NCBI GenBank assembly: GCA_902496595.1
Contig: CABVBV010000010.1
Span: 1 to 28,903, forward strand
DNA from: an uncultured Eubacteriales bacterium
GTDB taxonomy: Bacteria; Bacillota; Clostridia; Oscillospirales; Oscillospiraceae
Length of the DNA stretch: 28,903 nucleotides
Reading direction: 5' to 3'
Under the pieces are notes generated by a model, which saw only the letters and a list, made by a program, of their open reading frames with translations, was not told the DNA's origin and did not search any database. The first letter of the stretch is position 1. Each line of letters opens with the position of its first letter. Of the stretch, positions 7,307 through 15,000 are shown one piece after another. The position numbers were made by a program, and so were the translations under genes.

Positions 7307-8746
7307 TCAATTTTTCCTCCAGGTGGAGGGCAGGAACAGGAGCATCATCGGGTATATCTCCAGCCTTCCTGCAAGCATATCGAAGGAGAGCAGCAGTTTG
7401 GAGAAGTCGGAAAACATCTCATAGTTGCCCATCGGCCCTACCAGTCCGATGCCGGGGCCGATATTGGAGATGCAGGCGGCGACGGCGGAGAAGTTCGTCT
7501 CCAGGTCGTGTCCGTCTATTGAAATCGCCAGTGTAGATAGGAAGGTTATGCTGATATACAACGCGAAGAAGACCAAGGTGCAGCGTATCGTCGTCGAGTC
7601 GATGCCATGCCCGTTCATCCTTATCGAGACAGTTCTCCTCGGGTTGAGCATTTTGCCGAGTTCCTCCGCCGCAGCCCGGAACAGAATGATGATCCTCGAG
7701 ACTTTGATGCCGCCGCCCGTACTTCCCGCTGAGGCGCCGGTGAACATCAGCAAGATCAGCATGGCCTTTGAGTATGCCGGCCAGTGGTTGAAATCCGCCG
7801 TTGCAAAGCCCGTTGTAGTCATTATCGAGGACACCTGGAAGTACGAGTACCGCATGGCCTGCCAGAAGCCCTCGTACTGATCCATGATATTCAAGGCGAT
7901 GGTCACGGTTCCGAAGGCTGCGAAGCCGATATACAGGTGCAGCTCCGAGTCCTTGAGCGCCGGTTTGAATTTCTTCATCAGGAGCAGGAAGTAGATGCTG
8001 AAGTTCACGCCGAAGAGCAGCATGAAGGTTGCGGTCACGATATCGATATACACGCTGTTATAGTAGCCTATCGACAGGGCCTTCACGCTGAAGCCGCCCG
8101 TGGCCGCCGTTGCCATTGCATGGTTGATGGAGTCGAAAAACGGCATCCCCCCTGCGCAGAGCAGGATGACGAGCAGGACGGTGAGCGCAACATAGATGAG
8201 GTATGTTATGGCCGAGCTGTGCCTTATCCTCGGCACCAGTTTGCCGACCTGCGGCCCGGGCACCTCAGCCCTCATGATATACATACTCCGCTCCTCCGAG
8301 AGCGGAAGCACCGCCATGATGAACACCAGAACTCCCATGCCGCCTATCCAGTGCGAGAGGCTTCGCCACAGCAGCGCCGCCTTGCTCAGCTCCTCTACGT
8401 TCTCCACGATTGAAGCTCCGGTGGTGGTGAATCCTGAGACTATCTCGAAAAAGGCGTCCACATAGCTCGGTATCTCTCCGGAAAACACAAACGGCAGGGC
8501 GCCCACGAGACTCATGAGCAGCCACGAGAGCGCGACGCTCATGAAGCCCTCCCTGGCGTAGAAGTCCCGGTATTTCAGCTTCGGCAGGGTCAGCAGCGCG
8601 GCCAGCGCCGCGGCGATGAGCATCGTCAGCAAAAACGCGACCGCGCTCTCGCCATAGACCGCGGCCGTGAGGACAGGCCCAAGCATGAGCACCGCTTCGA
8701 CGCCCATGACCCGGCCCAGTATTTTTGATATCATCCTGTAATTCAT
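7307..8746 (-). CDS. trkH: Trk-type potassium transporter, membrane subunit
   Basis: A 479-residue polytopic protein of the TrkH/KtrB family, which moves K+ (coupled to Na+ or H+) across the membrane through four repeated pore domains. Glycine-rich filter segments are visible, such as GFTTTGAS and TATGGFS, as is STGGGIKVSRI near the last third, a hallmark of the family. Roughly ten to twelve membrane segments fit the hydropathy. The ATG overlaps the trkA stop as ATGA, so channel and regulator are made together. It should assemble as a dimer on a TrkA ring at the inner face. It is the last gene before the terminator at 7245-7284. Confidence 0.93.
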   Translation of the reverse strand: MNYRMISKILGRVMGVEAVLMLGPVLTAAVYGESAVAFLLTMLIAAALAALLTLPKLKYRDFYAREGFMSVALSWLLMSLVGALPFVFSGEIPSYVDAFFEIVSGFTTTGASIVENVEELSKAALLWRSLSHWIGGMGVLVFIMAVLPLSEERSMYIMRAEVPGPQVGKLVPRIRHSSAITYLIYVALTVLLVILLCAGGMPFFDSINHAMATAATGGFSVKALSIGYYNSVYIDIVTATFMLLFGVNFSIYFLLLMKKFKPALKDSELHLYIGFAAFGTVTIALNIMDQYEGFWQAMRYSYFQVSSIMTTTGFATADFNHWPAYSKAMLILLMFTGASAGSTGGGIKVSRIIILFRAAAEELGKMLNPRRTVSIRMNGHGIDSTTIRCTLVFFALYISITFLSTLAISIDGHDLETNFSAVAACISNIGPGIGLVGPMGNYEMFSDFSKLLLSFDMLAGRLEIYPMMLLFLPSTWRKN

Positions 8747-10116
8747 CTGACAGGCTGCTCCTCAAATATGTCGCCGAACTGCTGCATTCCGAACTTCGTG
8801 GTGACTGCGATGACGCTGTCATGCCGCCTGATGCTGTCTCCGCCGCCCGGAATGATGCACTCGTTGCCCCTTATGATGGCGGCCAGCAGAGCGTCCCGGC
8901 GGATCTTCAGATCCTTCAGCGGAATGCCCAGCCTGTCGGCGTCGTTCCTTATCGAAAACTCCAGCACCTCGGCCTTGCCGTCGGCTATCTCGTGCAGGGA
9001 CTCGATTCCGCTCGCGTCTATCGAGTTCTGCATTGCCCTGACGTAACTCACGATGCCGTCCGCCGCTATGTTCTTCGGCGTAACGAAGCTGTCCAGCTTG
9101 TGCGAATCCACCATCCTCCTGAAACAGTCGTCGTTGACCTTGGTGATGACCTTGCCGACCCCGCTGCTCTGCGCAAACATGGAGGTGATGATGTTGTCCT
9201 GGTCGCTGCCGGTCAGCGCCACAAAGGCGTCGGTTCTGCGGATGCCCTCCTCTTCGAGTATCCTCGGGTTAGTCCCGTCCCCCAGCAGCACCTCCGCCCT
9301 CGGGAGTATGCCTTTTATAATGTCGCAGTGCTCCTCGCTGCGCTCGATTATCTTGACCCTCATCCCCGCGTCCAGCAGCTGCGAGCCCAGGTACAGGGCT
9401 ATCCTGCTGCCTCCGAGGATCATCACGTCCTTCACGCTGCGCTTATATGTCCCCGTCGCCTTGAAAAACGAGCTCATGGCCGCGGGCGCCCCGACGACAT
9501 TGACCACGTCCCCCGCCTGGAGCACGCTGTCGCCCTTGGGTATGATGACGTTGCCTTCGCGCTCCACGGCGCAGGCAAGTATCCCGCTGCCGTAGCGGTC
9601 GCGCATTTTCAGGAGCCTCAGTCCGCAGAGAGGGTTCCCTTCCTGCAGGGTGAATCCGACCATTTCGGCCCTGCCCTTTGCAAATGACTCGACCTTCGCC
9701 GCAGAGGGAAAACGCAGTATCCTGGATATCTCCGCCGCTGCCGCCTGCTCGGGATTCAGAACCAGTGAGAGGCCGAGCTCGTCCTTCAGAAAGACCATCT
9801 GCCGGAAATACTCCATTGTTCTGACCCGGGCGACGGTATTCTTCACTCCCAGCTTTTTACCTGTCAGGCAGCAGAGCATATTCACGGAATCGTCGCTCGT
9901 AACGGCTATGAGCAGGTCGGCGTCGCTCACGCCCGCCTCGGTCAGCACGGTATAGTCGGCTCCGTTGCCGAACAGCACCATGGCGTCCACGCAGTTCGAG
10001 ACTTCTCCCAGCCTGCCCGCATCATTGTCCACAACGGTGAGGTCGTGGCCCTCTTCGGTCAGGCGCGCCGCGATCTCCTGGCCCATTCTTCCCGCGCCGA
10101 CGAGTATGATCTTCAT
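8743..10116 (-). CDS. trkA: Trk potassium uptake regulator TrkA (two RCK units)
   Basis: A soluble 457-residue protein made of two tandem RCK modules, each a nucleotide-binding TrkA-N domain and a TrkA-C domain. The first Rossmann motif GAGRMGQEIA is at 7-16, and the second, around ILGGSRIALYLGSQL near residue 233, is less canonical in its glycines. It binds NAD(H) or adenine nucleotides and gates TrkH, encoded next in an overlapping frame. ATG 10116 is preceded by AGGAG about nine bases upstream on the minus strand. Spacing of 21 bases from the upstream exonuclease gene suggests one transcript. Confidence 0.93.
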   Translation of the reverse strand: MKIILVGAGRMGQEIAARLTEEGHDLTVVDNDAGRLGEVSNCVDAMVLFGNGADYTVLTEAGVSDADLLIAVTSDDSVNMLCCLTGKKLGVKNTVARVRTMEYFRQMVFLKDELGLSLVLNPEQAAAAEISRILRFPSAAKVESFAKGRAEMVGFTLQEGNPLCGLRLLKMRDRYGSGILACAVEREGNVIIPKGDSVLQAGDVVNVVGAPAAMSSFFKATGTYKRSVKDVMILGGSRIALYLGSQLLDAGMRVKIIERSEEHCDIIKGILPRAEVLLGDGTNPRILEEEGIRRTDAFVALTGSDQDNIITSMFAQSSGVGKVITKVNDDCFRRMVDSHKLDSFVTPKNIAADGIVSYVRAMQNSIDASGIESLHEIADGKAEVLEFSIRNDADRLGIPLKDLKIRRDALLAAIIRGNECIIPGGGDSIRRHDSVIAVTTKFGMQQFGDIFEEQPVR

Positions 10117-10137
10117 GTCCCCTACTCCTAATTTTCC

Positions 10138-11115
10138 TTAAATATTGGAAATCTTCTTCCTTCTGCGGCGGCTCCTGCTCCGGCTCCTCGGCTGCGAGGA
10201 CTTCTCTGCATAGAAGCTCTGCATATTCTCATCCGCCCGATATGCCAGCCTGCCTGCCGAATAGCCGTCCTCAGTGTGTTTGAATTTGATCCTGAGCAGC
10301 AGCTTCCCGTCCTCCGGGCACTCAGCCAGGCACATATACCTGTGGTCGCCCTGGTTGACCCACCTCGTGAACTCCAGTGCGGCGCCGCAGATGGGACAGG
10401 CCGGTGCGGACAGCCTGGCGTCGGCAAAAGCGTCTCCCTTCGAGCTGTATCCCGAAAACGCCGCGTGGTCTATGGGCTCGGGCAGCTCCTTCCTGGGCCG
10501 GTCTTCCTTAGGCGGCCTCCTGCTGAAAAGCTCCACCGCCCTCTCATATTTCTCCAAGCCCTCGCCCATATTCAGTTTCGAGCACACGAGCCCTGTATTA
10601 TATGCGTCGCCCAGAGCATCGTGTGCAACTCTCGTCTGCTCTATGCCGAAGTGCTCCATCGCGGTAGAGAGCGATTTCTGGTTCCTGTCGCCCTCGTCCG
10701 TCTCCATATTGTATATCAGCTGGAGATTTATCCAGCCCTTTATCCAATCCCAATCCAAGTCGTGGATGATGATGTTCTGCTCCATGATGCCCTGGTCGTC
10801 AAAGCCCCAGGTATAGAAAACCACGTCGTCTCCGCACCATTCGCGGAACTTTTGGAGCGCCTCCGGAAAACTCACTCCGTGGCTGAGCCGCTCCTTATCG
10901 AAACCCGTGAGCTTCTTGACCTTATAGTGCATCCTTTTGAAATACACCGGTTTTACGTCTATCTGGAACTCCTCTCCCGGCGTCATGTCCTCATTCAGCC
11001 TGACGGCGCCGATCTGGATGATCTCTCCCCTCAGGTGAATGGGCAGCTTGTTGAAAACGGAGGACTTGGAGCTCATGGCCTGGTTCCACTCCAAATCCAC
11101 CACAACGTTATTCAT
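10138..11115 (-). CDS. DEDDh 3'-5' exonuclease with zinc ribbon and basic tail
   Basis: A 325-residue protein whose first 185 residues form an RNase T/DnaQ-type exonuclease: DLEWN (7-11) supplies the first Asp and Glu, WGFDDQ (103-108) the second Asp, and HDALGDAYNT (165-174) the His and last Asp of a DEDDh site. The C-terminal part has four cysteines spaced as a zinc ribbon (C240, C243, C262, C266) and ends in an Arg/Ser-rich basic tail (309-321). It probably trims RNA or DNA 3' ends; the substrate is unknown. I start at ATG 11115, since AAAGGGGA lies about 11 bases upstream; the TTG at 11139 would place that site inside the gene. Its promoter overlaps the lgt stop. Confidence 0.82.
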   Translation of the reverse strand: MNNVVVDLEWNQAMSSKSSVFNKLPIHLRGEIIQIGAVRLNEDMTPGEEFQIDVKPVYFKRMHYKVKKLTGFDKERLSHGVSFPEALQKFREWCGDDVVFYTWGFDDQGIMEQNIIIHDLDWDWIKGWINLQLIYNMETDEGDRNQKSLSTAMEHFGIEQTRVAHDALGDAYNTGLVCSKLNMGEGLEKYERAVELFSRRPPKEDRPRKELPEPIDHAAFSGYSSKGDAFADARLSAPACPICGAALEFTRWVNQGDHRYMCLAECPEDGKLLLRIKFKHTEDGYSAGRLAYRADENMQSFYAEKSSQPRSRSRSRRRRKKISNI

Positions 11116-11152
11116 ATGATGACCGTCCCCTTTGACCAAACACAGTTAAGAC

Positions 11153-11181
11153 ATTATAGCACAGCCCTCTATATATATCAA
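11153..11181 (-). promoter_or_regulatory. Sigma-A promoter of the exonuclease-trkA-trkH unit
   Basis: On the minus strand TTGATA (11176-11181) is followed after 17 bp by a perfect TATAAT (11153-11158), with TG one base upstream of the -10 (extended -10). The -35 box overlaps the stop codon of the lgt-like gene. Start of transcription near 11146 gives a leader of about 31 bases. Confidence 0.8.
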
Positions 11182-11936
11182 TCGTACTTTTTCCTTATAC
11201 CGCGCATAAACAAGCATAAAGATGCCGCTGAAAATGCTATGGCGGAGAGCCATTGCGAGGTTGAAAGTCCCAGGAAAAAGCCTCGAACGGCATCTCCGCG
11301 GAAGAACTCCAGGACGAATCTTATGCAGGAATAGCAGATCAAATACAGTTCCGCCGCATATTGCGCCCTTCTCTTCTCCGCGCAGAAAATATCAAGTGTC
11401 AAGAAGAGCGCGAGCTGGGCTGCCGACTCAATAAGCTGCACCGGCAGCAGCGGCACACCCGCCGGGGCGCCCAGGGAACAGTCCGGGTACACAACCGAGA
11501 ACCGACCGTTCCACTCCGTCCCATAGCAGCAGCCCGCAAAAAAGCAGCCTATCCTGCCCAGGCAGCCTATTATCGCCGCGCATGGCGTCAGAACCGGCAT
11601 GAAATCCCTAAGCCTGCATTTGAACGCCCGGGCGCTCAGGTATGCAGCCGGTATCGCGCCTATCAGGCCCCCATAGAATACCAGGCCGCCCCTGAGGCTG
11701 TTCATCCAGTCCTCGGGCGACCTCAATTCAGGCAGCACTGTCAGGATATAGAGCAGCTTCGCCCCGGCCACCGCCCCAATCGCCGAAAAGACGTAAATAT
11801 ACGCCGCATCGTCCCTCGAGAGCGAGAATCGCGGCGCCCTGAGCAAGACGTACAGCATACCCAGCAGAAAGCCGCTCACTCCCATGAGCCCATACACCGG
11901 CAGCGTCAGGCCCAGGAAACTCACGTATGGGCACAT
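11178..11936 (-). CDS. lgt: Prolipoprotein diacylglyceryl transferase-like protein
   Basis: A 252-residue polytopic membrane protein with about seven hydrophobic segments, of the Lgt family, which transfers diacylglycerol from phosphatidylglycerol to the lipobox cysteine of prolipoproteins. Family marks: VFYGGLIG (86-93), GRIGCFFAGCCYG (127-139), PVQLIES (165-171) and RFVLEFFRGD (206-215). The signature differs from the classical one: the key His of HGG is Tyr88, and the GRxGNFxN(x)E signature reads GRIGCFFAGCC, without the Asn and Glu. Cys-rich versions like this occur in many Clostridia. The reaction is therefore likely but not certain, and a second, classical Lgt may exist elsewhere. GGGAGG lies just upstream of ATG 11936. 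Confidence 0.8.
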   Translation of the reverse strand: MCPYVSFLGLTLPVYGLMGVSGFLLGMLYVLLRAPRFSLSRDDAAYIYVFSAIGAVAGAKLLYILTVLPELRSPEDWMNSLRGGLVFYGGLIGAIPAAYLSARAFKCRLRDFMPVLTPCAAIIGCLGRIGCFFAGCCYGTEWNGRFSVVYPDCSLGAPAGVPLLPVQLIESAAQLALFLTLDIFCAEKRRAQYAAELYLICYSCIRFVLEFFRGDAVRGFFLGLSTSQWLSAIAFSAASLCLFMRGIRKKYD

Positions 11937-11956
11937 AAGTCCTCCCTACGATCCCT

Positions 11957-11989
11957 AAAAATCAGCGTAACGGAGCGCGGCTCCGTTAC
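11957..11989 (-). terminator. Terminator of the DUF4190-like gene
   Basis: A perfect 10-bp stem (11967-11976 with 11980-11989) with a three-base loop; five T residues follow on the minus strand after a five-base gap (11957-11961). It separates the small membrane protein from lgt, so lgt either has its own unseen promoter or depends on readthrough. Confidence 0.6.
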
Positions 11990-12003
11990 ACTTACCTTTT
12001 CTA

Positions 12004-12309
12004 TCAATAACTCAAGGCTCCGGCAAAGCCCAGTGTGCCTATGCAGGCCACGCAGGCGATAAAGATGAGTACGCCTCCCGCCAGTGCTACGATCGAGAGT
12101 ACGAAGCCCGCTGTGCGCATCGGCCCGTCATAGCCCAGCTGTTTGGACTTTGAGGCATACACAAGTCCTACTATACTCAAGACTACCGAGACTATGCTCG
12201 AATACCCGAAAAACCAAAGCACGACCGCTATTATGCCTAAAATCAGGCTCACGACCGCTTCGTTCTGACCGGGGAGTTGATTTCCCCTTCCATTATTCTC
12301 CTCGTTCAA
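12004..12309 (-). CDS. DUF4190-like small membrane protein
   Basis: A 101-residue protein with a hydrophilic, Asn/Gly-rich N-terminus and two long hydrophobic segments (about 19-51 and 68-94) joined by a short polar loop (YASKSKQLGYDGP). This is the plan of DUF4190-type proteins, common in Firmicutes and of unknown function; they often have GIIAVVL and GLVYASKSKKLG-like stretches. I prefer the TTG at 12309: AGGGAGG lies eight bases before it on the minus strand, while the longer GTG start at 12330 has that site inside the gene and no good site of its own. It is monocistronic between its own promoter and the terminator at 11957-11989. Confidence 0.7.
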   Translation of the reverse strand: MNEENNGRGNQLPGQNEAVVSLILGIIAVVLWFFGYSSIVSVVLSIVGLVYASKSKQLGYDGPMRTAGFVLSIVALAGGVLIFIACVACIGTLGFAGALSY

Positions 12310-12353
12310 GTCATGCACCTCCCTTGTCACCGCGTTCCGGCATCTTCAGCTAC

Positions 12354-12382
12354 AATTTAACATCAACCGACGGTCTTGTCAA
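12354..12382 (-). promoter_or_regulatory. Sigma-A promoter of the DUF4190-like gene
   Basis: On the minus strand a perfect TTGACA (12377-12382) is followed after 17 bp by TAAATT (12354-12359, four of six). Transcription from about 12347 would give a leader near 38 bases to TTG 12309. Confidence 0.6.
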
Positions 12383-12399
12383 CAAGGCCGTATCAGGAA

Positions 12400-12434
12400 G
12401 GGCGCGGTGCGGATTTCTGCTCCGCATCGCGCCC
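12400..12434. other. Strong hairpin after the solute-binding lipoprotein gene
   Basis: Arms 12400-12413 and 12421-12434 form a 14-bp stem (one G-U on the plus strand, one mismatch on the minus strand) with a seven-base loop. It starts eight bases past the stop of the upstream minus-strand gene. No U run follows on either strand, so it could be a 3' end stabiliser or a weak terminator. Confidence 0.5.
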
Positions 12435-12442
12435 CGCAAAAC

Positions 12443-14809
12443 TCATCTCTGCTCGTTTACGTATGTCGACGCCCTGTCCTGGATAAGCTCCGCAGTCTGT
12501 CCGGCGGTCTTGGCGCCCGAGAAGAAGTCGGAGCACTCCTCTATTACTATCTGCATGATATTCAGGTCATAGGAGTATGTGCGTTCGGCGGAGGCTATGA
12601 GCTCACGCAGCTGCTGCGACTGTTCCTCGGTCATGGCGTAGATGTCTACATAGAAGTCGTCCCAGCTCCAGCCGCTGGTGGAGACCTCGACCTGTTCGCC
12701 GGTCTCAGGGTCTGTTTCGTACTGCTTCTCCATGGCCTTTGCCTCTAGGCTGGCGTAACCCGTCATATTCAGCGGGTATCCTGAGACGCGATAATACTGC
12801 TCCCCAGTGTAATAGTCATCGAGCAGCATGGTGCGCACGAACTGCCAGGCTGCGTCCACATCCTTGCAGGCGGAACTGATGCTCAAGCGGCTGCCTGTGG
12901 GGATGACGATGTTGCCCACACCCTCGCTGGTCGGATAACCCTTGAAGGCCAACTTGCCGCCGAACATCGCCTCGTACATCTGGAAACTCTCAAAATCTGT
13001 CGCCGAAAACTCCGCTAGCAGCTGCCTGCCGCTCGATATCAGCGCCGGAGTGCTCTCATATCCCGTTTGCTCGTAGTTCTCCGGAAACATTTCGCAGAAG
13101 TTCAGCAGATCGATGAAGTCCTGCCCGTCAAAACTGCACTCTCCGGTCTCCCAATCCACGTACTCTCCGAGGTTCAGCGTCAGCATTGTCTGGAGAATAT
13201 TGGACTTGGTATAGTACGGCTCTATCACGTACTGCGCCTCCGGGTGAGCGTCTATAACGGCCATCATATCCTGAAGCGTCCAGCCCATATCCTCGCCGAC
13301 GACCTCGCTGTTGCCGACAAGACTCGCGATGCCGAAGGTCGGCGCTATCGAATAGAGCTTCCCATCCGATTCCATGGCTTTGAGAATGTTAGGGAAAAAG
13401 TCCTCGCGCTCAAGCTCCGGGTCGGAGTCTATGAGCTGATACAGGTCGAAGAGGTAATCCTTTGCGCCGTACTGCTCGATAGGCAGCTCATCCGCGACAA
13501 AGATGTCGGGCACGTTCCCGCTGATTATCTCGGCATTGAGCTTTGTCACTCCGGCGGAGTAGTCCTCCTCCGTGTTGTACTGCGAGTAGTCCGCTACCTC
13601 TATCCTGACTCCGCTGTTCGAACGGTTGAAATCAAGCACCATCTTTCTCAAGTCATAGTTCAGGTTGAGGCAGGCGAGGCGCAGCGTAGTCACGGGCGGG
13701 ATCTCGGAGGCGTCCTTCTGAGTGAGGCGCACGAGCTCGGCGGAGTCGTTATCGTAGCTGTAAAGCAGGCAGACGATTTCGCCTTCATCGGTTATATACA
13801 TACTGTTGACGTTGTCCTCGTCCACGTCGCAGTTTACGAGCGAGGCGAGCTGCACGGCCTCTCCGGTCTCGGCGTTCAGGCCGTAGACGCAGGAGCTGTC
13901 AATGTAGCTAACGAGATAACCGCCGCCGCCCATGCGGAGGTTGTAAGCGTTCATCGGCAAGTCGATGTCCTCGCCGAAGCCGCGCTTTTCAAAGTCCACG
14001 GGCCGGAGCACGGTGCCGCCATCGCCGCTGCCGTAGATCGCAAGGCTGCCGTCGGGCAGGGTGAGCACCTGTTCCCACCAGCCTCCGGGCATATTGCACC
14101 AGAGCAGCTCTCCCTCTGCTGAGAGCAGCGCGACAGTGCTCTGGCCGTAGAGCAGGCAGAGGTTTCCCTCCGAGTCCGCGGCCATGCCGCTCATGTAGCT
14201 CGTGCTGCCGTACATATCCCCGCCGCTCTGAGACGCAGCCTGTACGGCCTGTTCGACTTCGTTGAGGTCGATAGTCCCCAGCTCCGCGCCTTCAGCGTCC
14301 AGATGGCGCAGGCTGTTATGCGTATATTCCTCCGCGTACTGGTACCTGTCTTGCGTGGTTTCATCAAAGCCCTCAGGCAAATTGAACTTCGTGGTGCTGA
14401 TCCTTTCGGCCACCCACAAGCCTCCGTCCGGGGCCGCAGACAGGCCCGTTATGCTGAAATAGCCGTCGTCATAACCCTCAGGCGGCTGGCCCTGCACATA
14501 GCCCTCGAGCTTCACGACCTCGCCGCTTGAGAGGTCGGCCGACCACAGGCTGCTCGTCCACGCGGCAGTCTTCTCGTCATAATCATTCTGCGAAAAGCAG
14601 ACCTTCCCACCCGAGAACACGGGGTATTCTATGTAGCCCTCTACGCCGGAGAGCTTCTTGAACTCAGACACCCAGACCAGGCCCGACGGCTCGCCTCCCG
14701 GTGCATTCGAGTTCTGCGCATCGTCGGGACGGCTCCCGCAGCCCGAGAACATCGCAAGCATCGCGGCACAGACAAGCAGAACTGCCGCGCCCCTCCACAA
14801 TTTCCTCAT
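12443..14809 (-). CDS. Lipoprotein: propeller-like region fused to ABC solute-binding domain
   Basis: A 788-residue secreted lipoprotein. A basic start and hydrophobic stretch end in the lipobox FSGC (21-24), so Cys24 should be lipidated and the rest lie outside the membrane. Residues about 35-370 contain repeated short beta-type units such as GGLWVAER, GNLCLLYGQ and GSLAIYGSG, spaced like blades of a beta-propeller. From about 373 a family 1 extracellular solute-binding domain follows (VLDFNRSNSGVRIEV, then NAEIISGNVPDIFV and AWQFVRTMLLDD). No permease or ATPase gene is adjacent, so it is an orphan binding protein, perhaps a sensor or an accessory of a distant transporter. Start is ATG 14809 with GGAGG ten bases upstream; the longer frame from 14851 begins next to the -10 box. 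Confidence 0.82.
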   Translation of the reverse strand: MRKLWRGAAVLLVCAAMLAMFSGCGSRPDDAQNSNAPGGEPSGLVWVSEFKKLSGVEGYIEYPVFSGGKVCFSQNDYDEKTAAWTSSLWSADLSSGEVVKLEGYVQGQPPEGYDDGYFSITGLSAAPDGGLWVAERISTTKFNLPEGFDETTQDRYQYAEEYTHNSLRHLDAEGAELGTIDLNEVEQAVQAASQSGGDMYGSTSYMSGMAADSEGNLCLLYGQSTVALLSAEGELLWCNMPGGWWEQVLTLPDGSLAIYGSGDGGTVLRPVDFEKRGFGEDIDLPMNAYNLRMGGGGYLVSYIDSSCVYGLNAETGEAVQLASLVNCDVDEDNVNSMYITDEGEIVCLLYSYDNDSAELVRLTQKDASEIPPVTTLRLACLNLNYDLRKMVLDFNRSNSGVRIEVADYSQYNTEEDYSAGVTKLNAEIISGNVPDIFVADELPIEQYGAKDYLFDLYQLIDSDPELEREDFFPNILKAMESDGKLYSIAPTFGIASLVGNSEVVGEDMGWTLQDMMAVIDAHPEAQYVIEPYYTKSNILQTMLTLNLGEYVDWETGECSFDGQDFIDLLNFCEMFPENYEQTGYESTPALISSGRQLLAEFSATDFESFQMYEAMFGGKLAFKGYPTSEGVGNIVIPTGSRLSISSACKDVDAAWQFVRTMLLDDYYTGEQYYRVSGYPLNMTGYASLEAKAMEKQYETDPETGEQVEVSTSGWSWDDFYVDIYAMTEEQSQQLRELIASAERTYSYDLNIMQIVIEECSDFFSGAKTAGQTAELIQDRASTYVNEQR

Positions 14810-14868
14810 CGGTGTTATCCTCCATGCATTCTGTATTAATATGCATAACACAGAGGATTATAACACCG
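14810..14868. repeat. Inverted repeat flanking start and -10 of the lipoprotein gene
   Basis: CGGTGTTAT at 14810-14818 is repeated inverted as ATAACACCG at 14860-14868, 41 bp apart. One arm overlaps the -10 box and the other lies between the Shine-Dalgarno sequence and the ATG. Because the promoter-side arm is mostly upstream of the transcription start, it would act as DNA, for example as a paired operator, not as an RNA hairpin. Confidence 0.45.
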
Positions 14869-14885
14869 TCGTATCTCCATGTCAA
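14857..14885 (-). promoter_or_regulatory. Fully consensus sigma-A promoter of the lipoprotein gene
   Basis: On the minus strand TTGACA (14880-14885) and TATAAT (14857-14862) match consensus in all twelve positions with 17 bp between them. Transcription would begin near 14850, leaving a leader of about 40 bases with two ATGCAT palindromes (14823-14828 and 14841-14846). Confidence 0.85.
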
Positions 14886-14943
14886 CGAAGCCTGCATTCA
14901 GATTTTATTAAACTTTTATTAACCTATCGTTCATTTTGCCGAA

Positions 14944-14979
14944 GAAGGCCGGCGGGAGTATGTGCTCCCGCCGGCCTTC
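14944..14979 (-). terminator. Hairpin after murC, likely terminator without a clear U run
   Basis: A perfect 15-bp GC-rich stem (14944-14958 with 14965-14979) with a six-base loop lies 22 bases past the murC stop. The minus-strand sequence after it is not U-rich. Position between murC and the promoter of the next minus-strand gene fits a terminator, but an unusual one. Confidence 0.5.
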
Positions 14980-15000
14980 AGCCTCAGGTCATATACCGTT

